From Nocardia sp. SYP-A9097 (GTDB taxonomy: Bacteria > Actinomycetota > Actinomycetes > Mycobacteriales > Mycobacteriaceae), in assembly GCF_009649815.1 (NCBI RefSeq), contig NZ_WJIC01000006.1, positions 1 to 64,000 of the forward strand: DNA of 64,000 nucleotides, given 5' to 3'. The notes below the pieces were generated by a model. The model made no database searches, was not told the DNA's origin, and saw only the letters and a list, made by a program, of their open reading frames with translations. This document shows positions 27,801-35,845 of the stretch, in pieces (position 1 is the stretch's first letter; each line of letters begins with the position of its first letter). The position numbers and the translations under genes are program-made.

Positions 27801-30800
27801 CAATTCCCGGGCGGTGCACAGACATTCAGCAATATCGGTACGCACACCGGCTACTACAAGTTCCACGACGACGCCCATACGGTCCCCAGCGAATCACTCC
27901 ACAACTTCGCCAAGATCGCAGCCGGTGACGGCGGGAACGTCATCCCGGAGTTCGCCCGCCCCGACCACGAGGGCCTGAACGCCTGGCAGCGCAATATCGG
28001 TTCGCTCCCCAGCGACCCGGCCCACCTGCGCCCACCCATCACCGACCCGCACGAGGGTCCCCCGATCGGCTACGAACACCTGGTCGAGGAGTTCCACAAC
28101 CCCGACCCGACCCCCGAACACCCCACCCTCCCCGCCGACCACCAGCCGGTCAATGACTGTGGCCCCCAAGCCCTTCGGCACGCCCAAGAACTGACCGGCA
28201 ACGAAAACATCCGAATCCCACACGATCCGGATATCGCCGAACGCGGCATGTCCGCCCGCGACCTCGAAGACGCCGCAGGCGCCCGCATGCAACTGATGGA
28301 CTCCCCAGGAGTCCTCGCCGACCACCTGAACCGCCTCGGCGAAGGCGCAACCGCAATAGTCGTAGCCGAATTCCACGGCCCCACAGATGTAAACGGCATA
28401 GGCGCCCACGCCTACACCGTCACCAACGACGGCGGCCGCCTGGTAGTCCACGACTCCGCCCTCGGCAGCGGCCCCCACCCCTTCTCCCCGAACAACCCCA
28501 ACGTCCGCTCAGCCCACGCAGTCCTGTTCGACTCGCACGGAAACCCCGTGCACCCCATCGAATCCGGCACCCCATCGCATCCGAACACCGCGCGCCCCGA
28601 AGCCCGCATCGGCCAAGCGGAACCCCATGGTTCGCAACCCGCTCACGAACAGCCGCACACGACTCCCGAGCATCAGCCCGCTCATGACCCCGGCGGCCGA
28701 CCTGTTGAGCGCGCCTCCGATGAAAGGGTGCGTCGATTCGATTCCGACGCCGCAGGTCGAAAGTTTGGCGAGGAAGTACTCGGGCCTATCCGAGACACCA
28801 TGTCCCAGGCTGAGTTTCGTGAGGTGAATCGCTATACGGTACATTCTTGGATCAATGAATTTTTGCGCCATCCTGATCCTGGGAAGTTTCTCGCAAGAAT
28901 CACCGAGGATTATGCGCTTCAGCGCAAACTGATGTGGTTGAGTGACGGCCGTTCGGAAATGCCGAAGCTTGAATTGTTGGATGCCTTTGACCAGCATCCG
29001 GACCTTGATCCTGCGGTACAGGATGCGATCAACAATGTTCTGCATGACTTGAATTCCCAGAACCGGCTCAGTGACATGTGGTCGAACGCAGAAAAATTCG
29101 CGACCATTCGAGACAGTGTCGGCGCTGAGCCGACCGCTGAGATGATGAGACATCATGTGGAAACCTTGGACCGGGCAACGAATCGCATTGCACCGGAAGG
29201 GTTCCAGATTGCCAGGGGAATCAACTACAAAGGGGTCGATAGTCTCACAATCGATCAGCATGGCACCATGTTGGGCGGTAAGAGTCCTCGGCAGTTGATC
29301 AACACGATCCAGACCGAACGTGGCTACTTGTCGACCAGTTTGGGCGAGGCTCCGCCGAACGCCTTTCAATCCAAAATTCGGATGGAGCTGGACGTTCCTG
29401 CCAATTCCAAAGGGGTATGGATTGGAGACAGGAGCGGGGCAGGGCCAGAGAACGAGTTCATCCTGCAGCGGGAAACGCGTTACCTGATCACCGAGGTCAT
29501 CGAAGATCCGACAGGATCCACAGTTCAGGGATCCAAATACTATGGCGTTGAGTACCTGCTCAAGGGCGTCGTGATTGGTCCCGACTACGTCCACCCTGCG
29601 GACCCGGTTCGGGCCGAGCGAGCTCCCCACGACACCGAAGTAGCTCCCACCCGCGAACCGCTCGACACTGCTACTCTGAAAGATGCTGGGCTGCAACATA
29701 TTCTAGAGACTGTGTTGCCCGCTGGGAACGAGCCCCATCCCGAGAATATGTGGCATCCAGAGTCGTCAGTACATGCGAAGGAATCGGTCTACAAGGAGGC
29801 CACACCGGTCGAAGAGCCTTCTTCGAGTAGTCCACACGATGATCTGGACAAGGGTTTCGTCCCGCTCGATCTCGACGACCGTCCCGGATCGCTGACGCCT
29901 CACCTCCGCGGCTGCTTCAACGAAATGAAGTCTCTGGCAACGGAAATCGTGCGCTCCGCCTCCGACCCTGTCCGCCACGGTGAACTGCCCAGCCTGCAAA
30001 GGGATCTCGAGCAGATGGCGGACCGGCTCGGAATGACGAACCCTGAGACGTCGGCCACCCCATGGCGTCTGCTTGCCCAGCATGACCCCGTATTCGAGCG
30101 CTATCTCGCGGAGCATGGCAATACACTTCTGAATCATCGACCTGAGTCGAATCCTGCCGCTCATCCGAACAAGGTGTGGCCGCATCAGGACGAACCAGGG
30201 CCTGCCAGCCATATGCCACCCGCAACGGAACATTCTTTCCCTGTCAAAGAAACCGAAGCCGGTGCGTCGTTTCACCCTGACGATCCAGAGGTCGCCGGCC
30301 TGGCCAGTCGAATAGCCAAGGACCCCACGCACTTCACCGCTGATGTCCACATCACCGAGGACGGCCATGCTCGTATCGGCGACCGTACGTACACCCCAGA
30401 GGAATTCGCCAACCTTCTCCGCCAAACCAACTGGGACGGCCACACCCCCATACGGCTCGTCGGCTGCGACGCCGCCTCCAATGGCTTCGCCAGCCGCCTG
30501 GCTCAGCATCTCGGCACAGACGTCTTGGCACCCACCAAGCCGGCTTGGTCTGACAGCAGCGGTCGTCTCTACACCAGCGCAGTCGAAATCGGCCCCGATG
30601 GCATCCGCCGCCCCCGCATTCCACCCGACGGCACCTGGGAAACATTCCACTCGGATGGCACCAAAACCAAAGCCACAGAGGACGGATTCGCTCCAGGTAC
30701 CCGTGAGGAAGATAAGTACAACCTCGATCCGGGAGATGCAAGAGACCGTGCCGTAGATCGCCTGCCCGAAACACCCGAACGTATGGACGACTTCCGGGAA

Positions 30801-31781
30801 CTTCGTGATGAGAACCGGGCCAAGCGGATCGAAGGATTCGAAGCAGTTCAAGACATCACGCACCGTAATCCGTCTGTCGATGGGGTTCGGCGTCCTTTGG
30901 ATCGAGCTCTTACAACTGCCCGGTATCGCTCCGATAGCAACCGCACGCCGAATGACTTCTTCAACTTCAGTGGTGTGACTCATGACTGGTCCCCTGCTTC
31001 AGAGGCCCCGGCAAGGCCCCCGAAGGGGCAACGGGTATTCGAGACTTCTTATGCGAGCGCCTTCGATCCGGAAACCGGCCGGCTCAGTACTAGTGAAGGA
31101 TCCGATCGCGCGAACGACTCGGAACCGAAGCTGTACGAAGATGTCGTGCGGCATCAGTTGGCCGAGCACTCTGGTTTGTCACGAGACACGGTCGACGACG
31201 TACTGGCCGAGGCAATCCGTGAGGTAGATGCCAGTGCCAGAACTGAATACGCCGAGGTGAGGGATGCATGGAAGAAGATCAACCAGATACTCATCGAGGA
31301 CAATAGGCAGGCCTCTCGGGAGGCGGAGCAGAGCGGCACTCCCTACACACCACGCACAATCCGCGACTCCACAGTCCATGAGCTGGTAAACGACACCGGA
31401 CTGTCATGGGATGTAGTGGAACGGGTGATCGAGGACTCACAGGAGGTGCACAAATCCCTTATACCGGACATGCAGCCGGGAAGGGAGGTTCAGGAGCTGC
31501 GAACAAGGGCTCGCATCGCCCTCGCGATTGAGGAGCTCAATCGGCGGGCTGCCGTGGAGGCTGCTGAGGATGGGATACCTTACACCCCATTCTCGGCAGC
31601 GGATGTGGCCGGTGACCTGCGGATGCTGATCGACCTGCCCTCAGCCCGGCTGTCCGATATCCCGGAGAAATTTCAGATCTGCGATTCGTGTATGAACCTC
31701 ATTGAGGTCTACCAGCGAGTGTTCCCCAACATGCGCGTGGAGGCTCTCAACCCAGCCTTGGAAAGGTTGTATCCACTATGA
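24852..31781 (+). CDS. Giant multi-effector CpnT-like toxin (2309 aa)
   Basis: ATG at 24852. Order: CpnT/WXG-like head (WLVGMQWPEGNEDKMW) about 1-110; hydrophobic Ala/Gly helices to 320; Pro-rich linker to 600; DUF1023-type alpha/beta hydrolase from 757 with GHSYGS (Ser889); papain-like glutamine deamidase with C1103, H1186 and D1201; ADP-ribosyltransferase with R1455, STS 1494-1496 and ExE 1533-1535; a module from about 1674 shared with toxin 1; a domain with H1833 and GC1872 reminiscent of caspase/CHAT folds; and a C-terminal deaminase-like end with DSE 2089-2091 and CDSC 2277-2280. All named motifs are visible; activities are inferred from family. The stop overlaps the start of the double-SUKH gene (ATGA). 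Confidence 0.85.
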   Translation: MIWRPPGADYYGWLVGMQWPEGNEDKMWTLADDWKAAATQLNSIKDDIDSAMSAVRLAYPEGDGGDAMLAQLNSLKVGDVSKDGAGSIDSLVTWFNSIGGLAENTGTEFEYSKLMFHAMLIIMAADMLIAAASLLAAPAAEAAVIAANRVTARIIMKQLFKKLIGQSVKFAEIAEIKAVLKDLAIKASLTAAKSAALGAAMGTVPDAAIQAWQRYEGRREKFSWEQVGIMAAAGAAGGVVAAGVGGGLHGLFGSPAKITTRVATTGITMVAAGGSAGLAGWGASALITGNHEFDPRMITAGMWGGAAPGAIRAANPKGHAPTLAEPTAELKSQPAPTKPSGLEAPANTKESAPITPAHISDGAGLAGDNSHSGDAGKQNPGVVAAAAPANPVVHNDVPNSQISNGQNAAPAQPVHQQPNSPGTAGPKLADGVQSSAASHTSGDVKPTGDGRPAPAPAPRADPASTTHPADTSRAGAAPSREPAGPAAPVQAKPTGIEATSRGTERLDAVPNDRAQVPASDRPEGRIGGRHDDVTGGQHPNPDGTPAHDEHQSGRTNEDVAQNERNPQRDNDPTHDEQPSHNPQPSHSEPPAPSNPAPHQVLPVDHPITAAERAHAADALAKLGHEVEALLHVDDVDQAGAHQKARENHDWWHDLTPDEQGAVMRVHPHEIGNADGVPPHARDQANRLSIARDMAELRERNPRVDKWTSRWTDPEGREQFKNLQSTIHNLKHAETLADNFANRDRADPSDPPGYRPPVHVLSYDSKAFNGEGRAVVAIGDVNKASTVSWHIPGITTTVRSLETNLNNAFHHYEATSDNVHDPSMVASIAWIGYDAPSGSRIGREMTNPALAQRGGQLLARDVAAFNQTRKINAGLPGGEPMPDVHLFGHSYGSTTTSYAGAGGRLTGEVTTITLLGSPGAGPVVHASEFGLGEGNVFVASSSRDPVTWIGSSTPGEIARAAPGLSMGLGMDPSVEAFGARRITAQFPGGAQTFSNIGTHTGYYKFHDDAHTVPSESLHNFAKIAAGDGGNVIPEFARPDHEGLNAWQRNIGSLPSDPAHLRPPITDPHEGPPIGYEHLVEEFHNPDPTPEHPTLPADHQPVNDCGPQALRHAQELTGNENIRIPHDPDIAERGMSARDLEDAAGARMQLMDSPGVLADHLNRLGEGATAIVVAEFHGPTDVNGIGAHAYTVTNDGGRLVVHDSALGSGPHPFSPNNPNVRSAHAVLFDSHGNPVHPIESGTPSHPNTARPEARIGQAEPHGSQPAHEQPHTTPEHQPAHDPGGRPVERASDERVRRFDSDAAGRKFGEEVLGPIRDTMSQAEFREVNRYTVHSWINEFLRHPDPGKFLARITEDYALQRKLMWLSDGRSEMPKLELLDAFDQHPDLDPAVQDAINNVLHDLNSQNRLSDMWSNAEKFATIRDSVGAEPTAEMMRHHVETLDRATNRIAPEGFQIARGINYKGVDSLTIDQHGTMLGGKSPRQLINTIQTERGYLSTSLGEAPPNAFQSKIRMELDVPANSKGVWIGDRSGAGPENEFILQRETRYLITEVIEDPTGSTVQGSKYYGVEYLLKGVVIGPDYVHPADPVRAERAPHDTEVAPTREPLDTATLKDAGLQHILETVLPAGNEPHPENMWHPESSVHAKESVYKEATPVEEPSSSSPHDDLDKGFVPLDLDDRPGSLTPHLRGCFNEMKSLATEIVRSASDPVRHGELPSLQRDLEQMADRLGMTNPETSATPWRLLAQHDPVFERYLAEHGNTLLNHRPESNPAAHPNKVWPHQDEPGPASHMPPATEHSFPVKETEAGASFHPDDPEVAGLASRIAKDPTHFTADVHITEDGHARIGDRTYTPEEFANLLRQTNWDGHTPIRLVGCDAASNGFASRLAQHLGTDVLAPTKPAWSDSSGRLYTSAVEIGPDGIRRPRIPPDGTWETFHSDGTKTKATEDGFAPGTREEDKYNLDPGDARDRAVDRLPETPERMDDFRELRDENRAKRIEGFEAVQDITHRNPSVDGVRRPLDRALTTARYRSDSNRTPNDFFNFSGVTHDWSPASEAPARPPKGQRVFETSYASAFDPETGRLSTSEGSDRANDSEPKLYEDVVRHQLAEHSGLSRDTVDDVLAEAIREVDASARTEYAEVRDAWKKINQILIEDNRQASREAEQSGTPYTPRTIRDSTVHELVNDTGLSWDVVERVIEDSQEVHKSLIPDMQPGREVQELRTRARIALAIEELNRRAAVEAAEDGIPYTPFSAADVAGDLRMLIDLPSARLSDIPEKFQICDSCMNLIEVYQRVFPNMRVEALNPALERLYPL

Positions 31782-32905
31782 CTCGACCACAGGACGAAGC
31801 ACGTGCGCGGATTCGATCCATCTTCGAGGAGGCGATGGCGCAGGGGCTGAAGCGGGATTCTGTGAAAGGCGCATCGGACGAGGAGATCGGCCGGTTCGCG
31901 GCCGAGCAAGGGGTATCCCACGTACCTGCGGCGATTCAGGAGGTTCTTCGACTCATTGGAACTCGGCCAGGACTGTGGTTCGACGGCACCGACTTTGGAG
32001 TCCGTAGCGGTATCGATTCTGCAGTGAAGAATCACGTCGCAACGAGTGCGCTCCGAGGGGTAGACCACGGAATCCGTGATACAGCGGGGATGTTGGTGCT
32101 GTCGGCGCGTCAGGGATACGTCTACCAAGTCATCGATGCGGCAGACCTGGCTAGTGACGACCCTGCTGTGTGGGAGATCGTGGAGGGCACTTCAGCGCGC
32201 AAGTGGCCATCGACATCTGCGTGGTTTTCTGACATGGAACCGCTGGTCGAAAGCCTGAGGCGCGACCTGGAACGGTATAAGCGGAATGGGTGGGACCTTC
32301 CGCACTGGTCGGGAAACATACTGCCACGGACAGAAAAGAGTCCCCCTTCGCAGCATCCTCGCGTACGTGTTCGTGACATCGTCGAGCGTGTGTTTGCGGC
32401 TGGACTGCGTCGTGACTCGGTTGTCGGCGCATCCGAGAATGAGATTGACCGGTTCGTAGTCGGGCAGGGAGTCGAAAGCGTACCTCCGGCCGTACGTGAA
32501 ATTCTCCAGCTGATCGGGTCTGAGCCTGGGTTCTGGCTCTATCCAATGAGATTCGGCGTCCATGGTGTCGACGCTGAGCTCAAATCGAATCTTGTGTCAG
32601 CTCTCCGGGAGATTCCGCACGATATGCGTGACCCGGAGGGTGTGTTGCTGCTAGCCGCGTACCCCGGGAACACCTACTACGCAATCGACGGCACGGACCT
32701 TCTCCAAGATGACCCGCCGGTATGGGAAGTGGGCGTCGCCGGGAAAACGAGACGGGTGCGTAAAGCGTGGGGCAGCACGACTGGCTGGCTCGACGCTATG
32801 GCACCTAATATTCCGCGAGCGAGGCGGACCCTGGCAAGAACTCAGGAACAGGGCGGGCAGATTCCGGCCTGGGCCGAATACTTAGAACCGCAGAGCAATA
32901 GCTGA
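31778..32905 (+). CDS. Tandem SUKH-family immunity protein (375 aa)
   Basis: ATG at 31778 overlaps the toxin 2 stop, so it is made together with the toxin. Two SUKH (Smi1/Knr4-type) domains, about 25-165 and 205-345, share the pattern GASxxEI, GVxxVPxAxxExLxLIG, a valine-rich strand, then VLxLxAxxGxxYxxID and DDPxVWE. Single SUKH domains are known immunity proteins against nuclease and deaminase toxins. Direct coupling to the deaminase-like C-terminus suggests that as the target; two domains might bind two toxin parts. Confidence 0.85.
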   Translation: MTRPQDEARARIRSIFEEAMAQGLKRDSVKGASDEEIGRFAAEQGVSHVPAAIQEVLRLIGTRPGLWFDGTDFGVRSGIDSAVKNHVATSALRGVDHGIRDTAGMLVLSARQGYVYQVIDAADLASDDPAVWEIVEGTSARKWPSTSAWFSDMEPLVESLRRDLERYKRNGWDLPHWSGNILPRTEKSPPSQHPRVRVRDIVERVFAAGLRRDSVVGASENEIDRFVVGQGVESVPPAVREILQLIGSEPGFWLYPMRFGVHGVDAELKSNLVSALREIPHDMRDPEGVLLLAAYPGNTYYAIDGTDLLQDDPPVWEVGVAGKTRRVRKAWGSTTGWLDAMAPNIPRARRTLARTQEQGGQIPAWAEYLEPQSNS

Positions 32906-32954
32906 AAAGTACTGGCGCTTAGCAACTCCCGTTTGAGCGAGGCTGAAAGTAACC

Positions 32955-33740
32955 ATGACTTCAGATCCATCTCGAGACAGTTACGACGTCTGGACGCGGC
33001 GTGCCGTCGTGTACCTTCCAATCACGCTCGGAGACAAGCTGGTTGGCTATCTATGGGGGACGGAGACCGGGAGCGCCGCAGGTTACTTCGCGTACGGGGC
33101 GTCTGGTATCAGCCATGTGAAGTCTTCGATCTTCTGGTTCGGCAAGCTCGACGACGCGTATCGGCGGGGTCTGACACCGGTTGAGGCAATCAGCGATTGG
33201 ATAGGGAAGCCAGCAGATGCTCAGTTCGGTGGCATCGCGAGTGACGCCGAGTTCATGGGCTCGCGGACCATTCAGGACTTGGCGCTGCAGCTGAATCCCG
33301 ATGCGCCGCTTGGTGAAGGCCCCTGGGTGCAGGATGGCGAGTATCCCAGTGGCACTCCTGAAAATCGTTCCGATGGGTGGGGCTCGTTGTCCTCGGTTCC
33401 GACTTCCACTTACCCCGAGGACACCACTTCTCCTGTCATGTATCTGCCGATCACGCGGGATGACATCGTTCTCGGGTACCTGTGGGCATCAACAAGTGAC
33501 AACGCCGCTGGCTATCTGCAACGAGCAGCAGTGGGTAGAGAAGGCATGGTCGCTGGCGGGCTATGGCGGTCCCGCCTCATCGATGCTTACGAGGCGGGGC
33601 GGCCGGCTGTCGAAGTACTGAGCCATAGCCGCTCGCTGCCAATTCATGCCCCTGAGTTTTTCGGTGTGATCAGCGAGGGGGCTTCAGAACACCGGGCTGT
33701 CAGTCTCTCCGAGCTTCAGCGCATGGCCGACAACATCTGA
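32955..33740 (+). CDS. Tandem-repeat immunity-type protein with YLPI/GYLW motifs (261 aa)
   Basis: ATG at 32955, 49 bases after the SUKH gene. The protein is an internal duplication: each half of about 100 residues has V-YLPIT, GYLW, AAGY, a helix with DAY, then a segment ending F-G-I/V-I-S. No signal peptide or membrane segment is visible. It lies in the run toxin - SUKH - this gene - small gene, typical of immunity arrays. I do not recognise the family; the immunity role is inferred from place and internal duplication. Confidence 0.7.
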   Translation: MTSDPSRDSYDVWTRRAVVYLPITLGDKLVGYLWGTETGSAAGYFAYGASGISHVKSSIFWFGKLDDAYRRGLTPVEAISDWIGKPADAQFGGIASDAEFMGSRTIQDLALQLNPDAPLGEGPWVQDGEYPSGTPENRSDGWGSLSSVPTSTYPEDTTSPVMYLPITRDDIVLGYLWASTSDNAAGYLQRAAVGREGMVAGGLWRSRLIDAYEAGRPAVEVLSHSRSLPIHAPEFFGVISEGASEHRAVSLSELQRMADNI

Positions 33741-33757
33741 TCGCCGGCGGTTGAACG

Positions 33758-34048
33758 GTGGAAGATCTGTTTCGCAAATTCATCAACAGTGCACTGCACA
33801 TCGAGACGGTCGCCGATTTTCCGACCGTCAAAGAGCTATCGCGGGGACGTAGTCGTGAGTACTCGGAGTCGATCCGATCCGGCTTTCAAGAACTGTTGTG
33901 GTGCAAGAACATCGGTGTGGCCGAGTGGTACCGCATGACCTACGTCGAGTTCGGAGAGGAAGAGAGCCTCTACCGGTTCTTGGGTGAGCTGTACGAGTAT
34001 CTCTACGAGGGGCGAGTTGAGCCGCCAAGGCTCCCCGACGACTGCTAG
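33758..34048 (+). CDS. Small immunity-type protein (96 aa)
   Basis: GTG at 33758, 17 bases after the preceding stop. The protein is acidic and helical with REYSESIRSGFQELLWCKN, EWYRMTYVEFGEEE and a LYEYLYEG-PP-LPDD end. The same plan (Y...LLxxGxxPVEWERL...F..EE...Y.YVFGD..PPEPPD) occurs in the gene at 35846-36157, so the two are distant paralogues. It may belong to the CdiI-like immunity folds, which I cannot confirm. The last 4 bases overlap the convergent small membrane-protein gene. Confidence 0.6.
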   Translation: MEDLFRKFINSALHIETVADFPTVKELSRGRSREYSESIRSGFQELLWCKNIGVAEWYRMTYVEFGEEESLYRFLGELYEYLYEGRVEPPRLPDDC

Positions 34049-34209
34049 GCGATACGCCAATGCCGGCCGCGGTGCTCTCGTTGGATGCGGTCCCTGATTT
34101 CGGCGACGGTTCTGCCAGAGCCTTTGCCTCTGTGGTGCTTGGCGACCGCGGAGTTGAGCACGATGCCGAGCCCTGTTCCGAGGAAAAGGAAGATGAGTTC
34201 ACCGATCAT
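34045..34209 (-). CDS. Small single-pass membrane protein (54 aa)
   Basis: ATG at 34209 has AAGGAAAG 5 bases upstream. The translation begins MIGELIFLFLGTGLGIVLN, one hydrophobic segment, followed by a basic tail with HHRGKGSGRT and REHRGRHW. It lies 22 bases after the stop of the 72-aa gene on the same strand, so the two form a small operon. It overlaps the convergent gene by 4 bases. Function unknown; single-pass peptides with basic tails beside Scr1-type regulators are worth testing as toxins or regulators. Confidence 0.6.
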   Translation of the reverse strand: MIGELIFLFLGTGLGIVLNSAVAKHHRGKGSGRTVAEIRDRIQREHRGRHWRIA

Positions 34210-34231
34210 GGTGCTTTCCTTGGTTATTCGG

Positions 34232-34450
34232 CTACAGGGAGTTTCGGGGGTGGTCGGATGCCAAGCGGTTCAACGCGTCGGTCCCTTGCTGCAGCAGGTT
34301 CTGGAGGGCTGTCGCACTGAGAAGAAGTTCGAAATCGTTGTGGTCGCCGAAGACCAGGGTGACCGCGCTGTCTTCGGGGTGGACGACGGGGCGGATGGGG
34401 CATTGGTCGTCGACGCACGCCCAGGTGCCGACTTTCAGTTGCTCGTACAT
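34232..34450 (-). CDS. Small hypothetical protein divergent from the regulator (72 aa)
   Basis: ATG at 34450 has AAGGGGAAG upstream; an in-frame ATG at 34465 is the alternative. The protein starts MYEQLKVGTWACVDDQC and has LVFGDHNDFELLLSATALQNLL, a compact beta-then-helix pattern without membrane segments. It is divergent from the Scr1-type regulator at 34636, with 185 bases between, a layout typical of small actinobacterial genes controlled by the neighbouring XRE protein. Function unknown. Confidence 0.6.
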   Translation of the reverse strand: MYEQLKVGTWACVDDQCPIRPVVHPEDSAVTLVFGDHNDFELLLSATALQNLLQQGTDALNRLASDHPRNSL

Positions 34451-34635
34451 CGTCTTCCCCTTCATCGGTTGGACTGCTACGCACTGCTTCTGGAGCCTTT
34501 GAGTGAAGATGGAGTGTGTCCCACGCCACATGTCAAGAATAGGCTGATATATCAGCCGCTTCAATGGCTTTCAGTGGATGATGTTGATCAGTAGGGTGAT
34601 TCGGCGCTCGACTGAGTGTGGGAACGGAGGACCAG

Positions 34636-35484
34636 GTGTGCGAACGATCGGATCCATCGGCGCTGCGGTTCCTGATCGGCCATGAGCTACGGACCGCTCG
34701 CGAGCGGTCCGGCGTGAAGCAGAGCGAGGCTGCCAAGGCGCTCGACTGCAGTCAGCCCAAGATCGTCGCCATGGAATCCGGTAAGTACCTGCAACAGCCG
34801 GAGGACGTGACCATGCTTCTGCGTCTCTACGGCGCGGACGTCGCTCAGATCGATCGGCTGGCATCGCTCGCCGGTCGCGCCGACCAGAAGACTTGGTGGG
34901 CATCGTTTTCCGACGTTCTGCCCAATTGGTTCAAAACCTTCGTCGGCTTGGAAGGGCTGGCGGAAAGCCAATTCATCTATCAGACAGTGACATTCACGGG
35001 ACAGCTGCAGACCTACGCCTACGCCAGAGCTCTACTCGCGGGAAGTCCCCTGGTGGCGTCGATCGACGTGGAGCAGATCGTTCGCGCCCGCATGGCCCGA
35101 CAGCGATTGGCCTTGACAGGAATGCCAATGGGGCTCAGCACCGTTGTCGAGGAGGCCGTCCTGCAGCGCCAGGTCGGCAACGCAACAGTGATGCGTGAAC
35201 AGTTCGACCACTTGCTGAACCTTGCGGGCCATGACCACATCGACATCCGAGTCCTACCCACCAGGACGTACGCCCATGCCGGCAACGTCAGTGAGTTCAC
35301 ACTTCTGCATTTCGATGAAGCCCAGACGGTCGGCTATATCGAGTACCCGACGGGCGCCCTCTACCTGCAAGACTACGATGGGGTGGCAGTGTACGAGATG
35401 CTGGCCGACCAGCTCCGTTCGGCGGCTTTGTCGAAAAGTGAATCCACCGAACTGATTCGGAGTTGCGCGGCCGAGTGGAAGTGA
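34636..35484 (+). CDS. XRE-family regulator with DUF5753, Scr1-type (282 aa)
   Basis: GTG at 34636 has GGAGG 5 bases upstream, better than the in-frame GTG at 34618. Residues about 10-70 are a helix-turn-helix (LRTARERSGVKQSEAAKALD with CSQPKIVAMESG). Residues about 90-280 are DUF5753: KTWWASFSDVLPNWFKTFVG, a helical core, DIRVLP, the FTLLHF strand and IEYPTGALYLQDYD. Such proteins pair with DUF397 proteins, as here 12 bases downstream, in Scr1-like pairs of Actinomycetes that act in development or as toxin-antitoxin-like pairs. A decayed copy of the C-terminal part lies at 37427-37732. Confidence 0.9.
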   Translation: MCERSDPSALRFLIGHELRTARERSGVKQSEAAKALDCSQPKIVAMESGKYLQQPEDVTMLLRLYGADVAQIDRLASLAGRADQKTWWASFSDVLPNWFKTFVGLEGLAESQFIYQTVTFTGQLQTYAYARALLAGSPLVASIDVEQIVRARMARQRLALTGMPMGLSTVVEEAVLQRQVGNATVMREQFDHLLNLAGHDHIDIRVLPTRTYAHAGNVSEFTLLHFDEAQTVGYIEYPTGALYLQDYDGVAVYEMLADQLRSAALSKSESTELIRSCAAEWK

Positions 35485-35496
35485 GGAAGTCGGCAG

Positions 35497-35760
35497 ATGG
35501 CAGCGGACGCGAATCGGGAATGGTGCAAGTCCAGCTACAGCGGGAGCAACGGCGGCCAGTGCGTCGAGGTTCGTCTCGAGCGCGACCGTGTCGGCGTTCG
35601 TGATTCGAAGAACCGTGGTCCGGAGCTGTGGTTCACCGGCGAGCAGTGGGATCGCTTCCTCTCCAGCGATATTCGGGGTGAATGGAACGCTGGCATCGCG
35701 CTTTCGCGGCTGCGCGAAAGCGAACGGATCAGCAACCTGGTAGCTGACGGGATCTACTGA
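35497..35760 (+). CDS. DUF397 protein, partner of the Scr1-type regulator (87 aa)
   Basis: ATG at 35497 begins 12 bases after the regulator. The DUF397 core is complete: W-KSSYSGSNGGQCVEV, VGVRDSKNRGPELWFT and WDRFL. Its C-terminal extension of about 25 residues exceeds the usual 60-70-aa length and is missing in the second copy at 37729-37917. DUF397 proteins are co-encoded with DUF5753 regulators and are thought to form antagonistic pairs with them. Confidence 0.9.
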   Translation: MAADANREWCKSSYSGSNGGQCVEVRLERDRVGVRDSKNRGPELWFTGEQWDRFLSSDIRGEWNAGIALSRLRESERISNLVADGIY

Positions 35761-35845
35761 GACTGAGGCGGTGAGCGTGAGCCGATGGTGGGAGGAACTT
35801 CCGCACATCGACGAGTTGCAGTAGGAGCTCAGGGACATTCACTCG

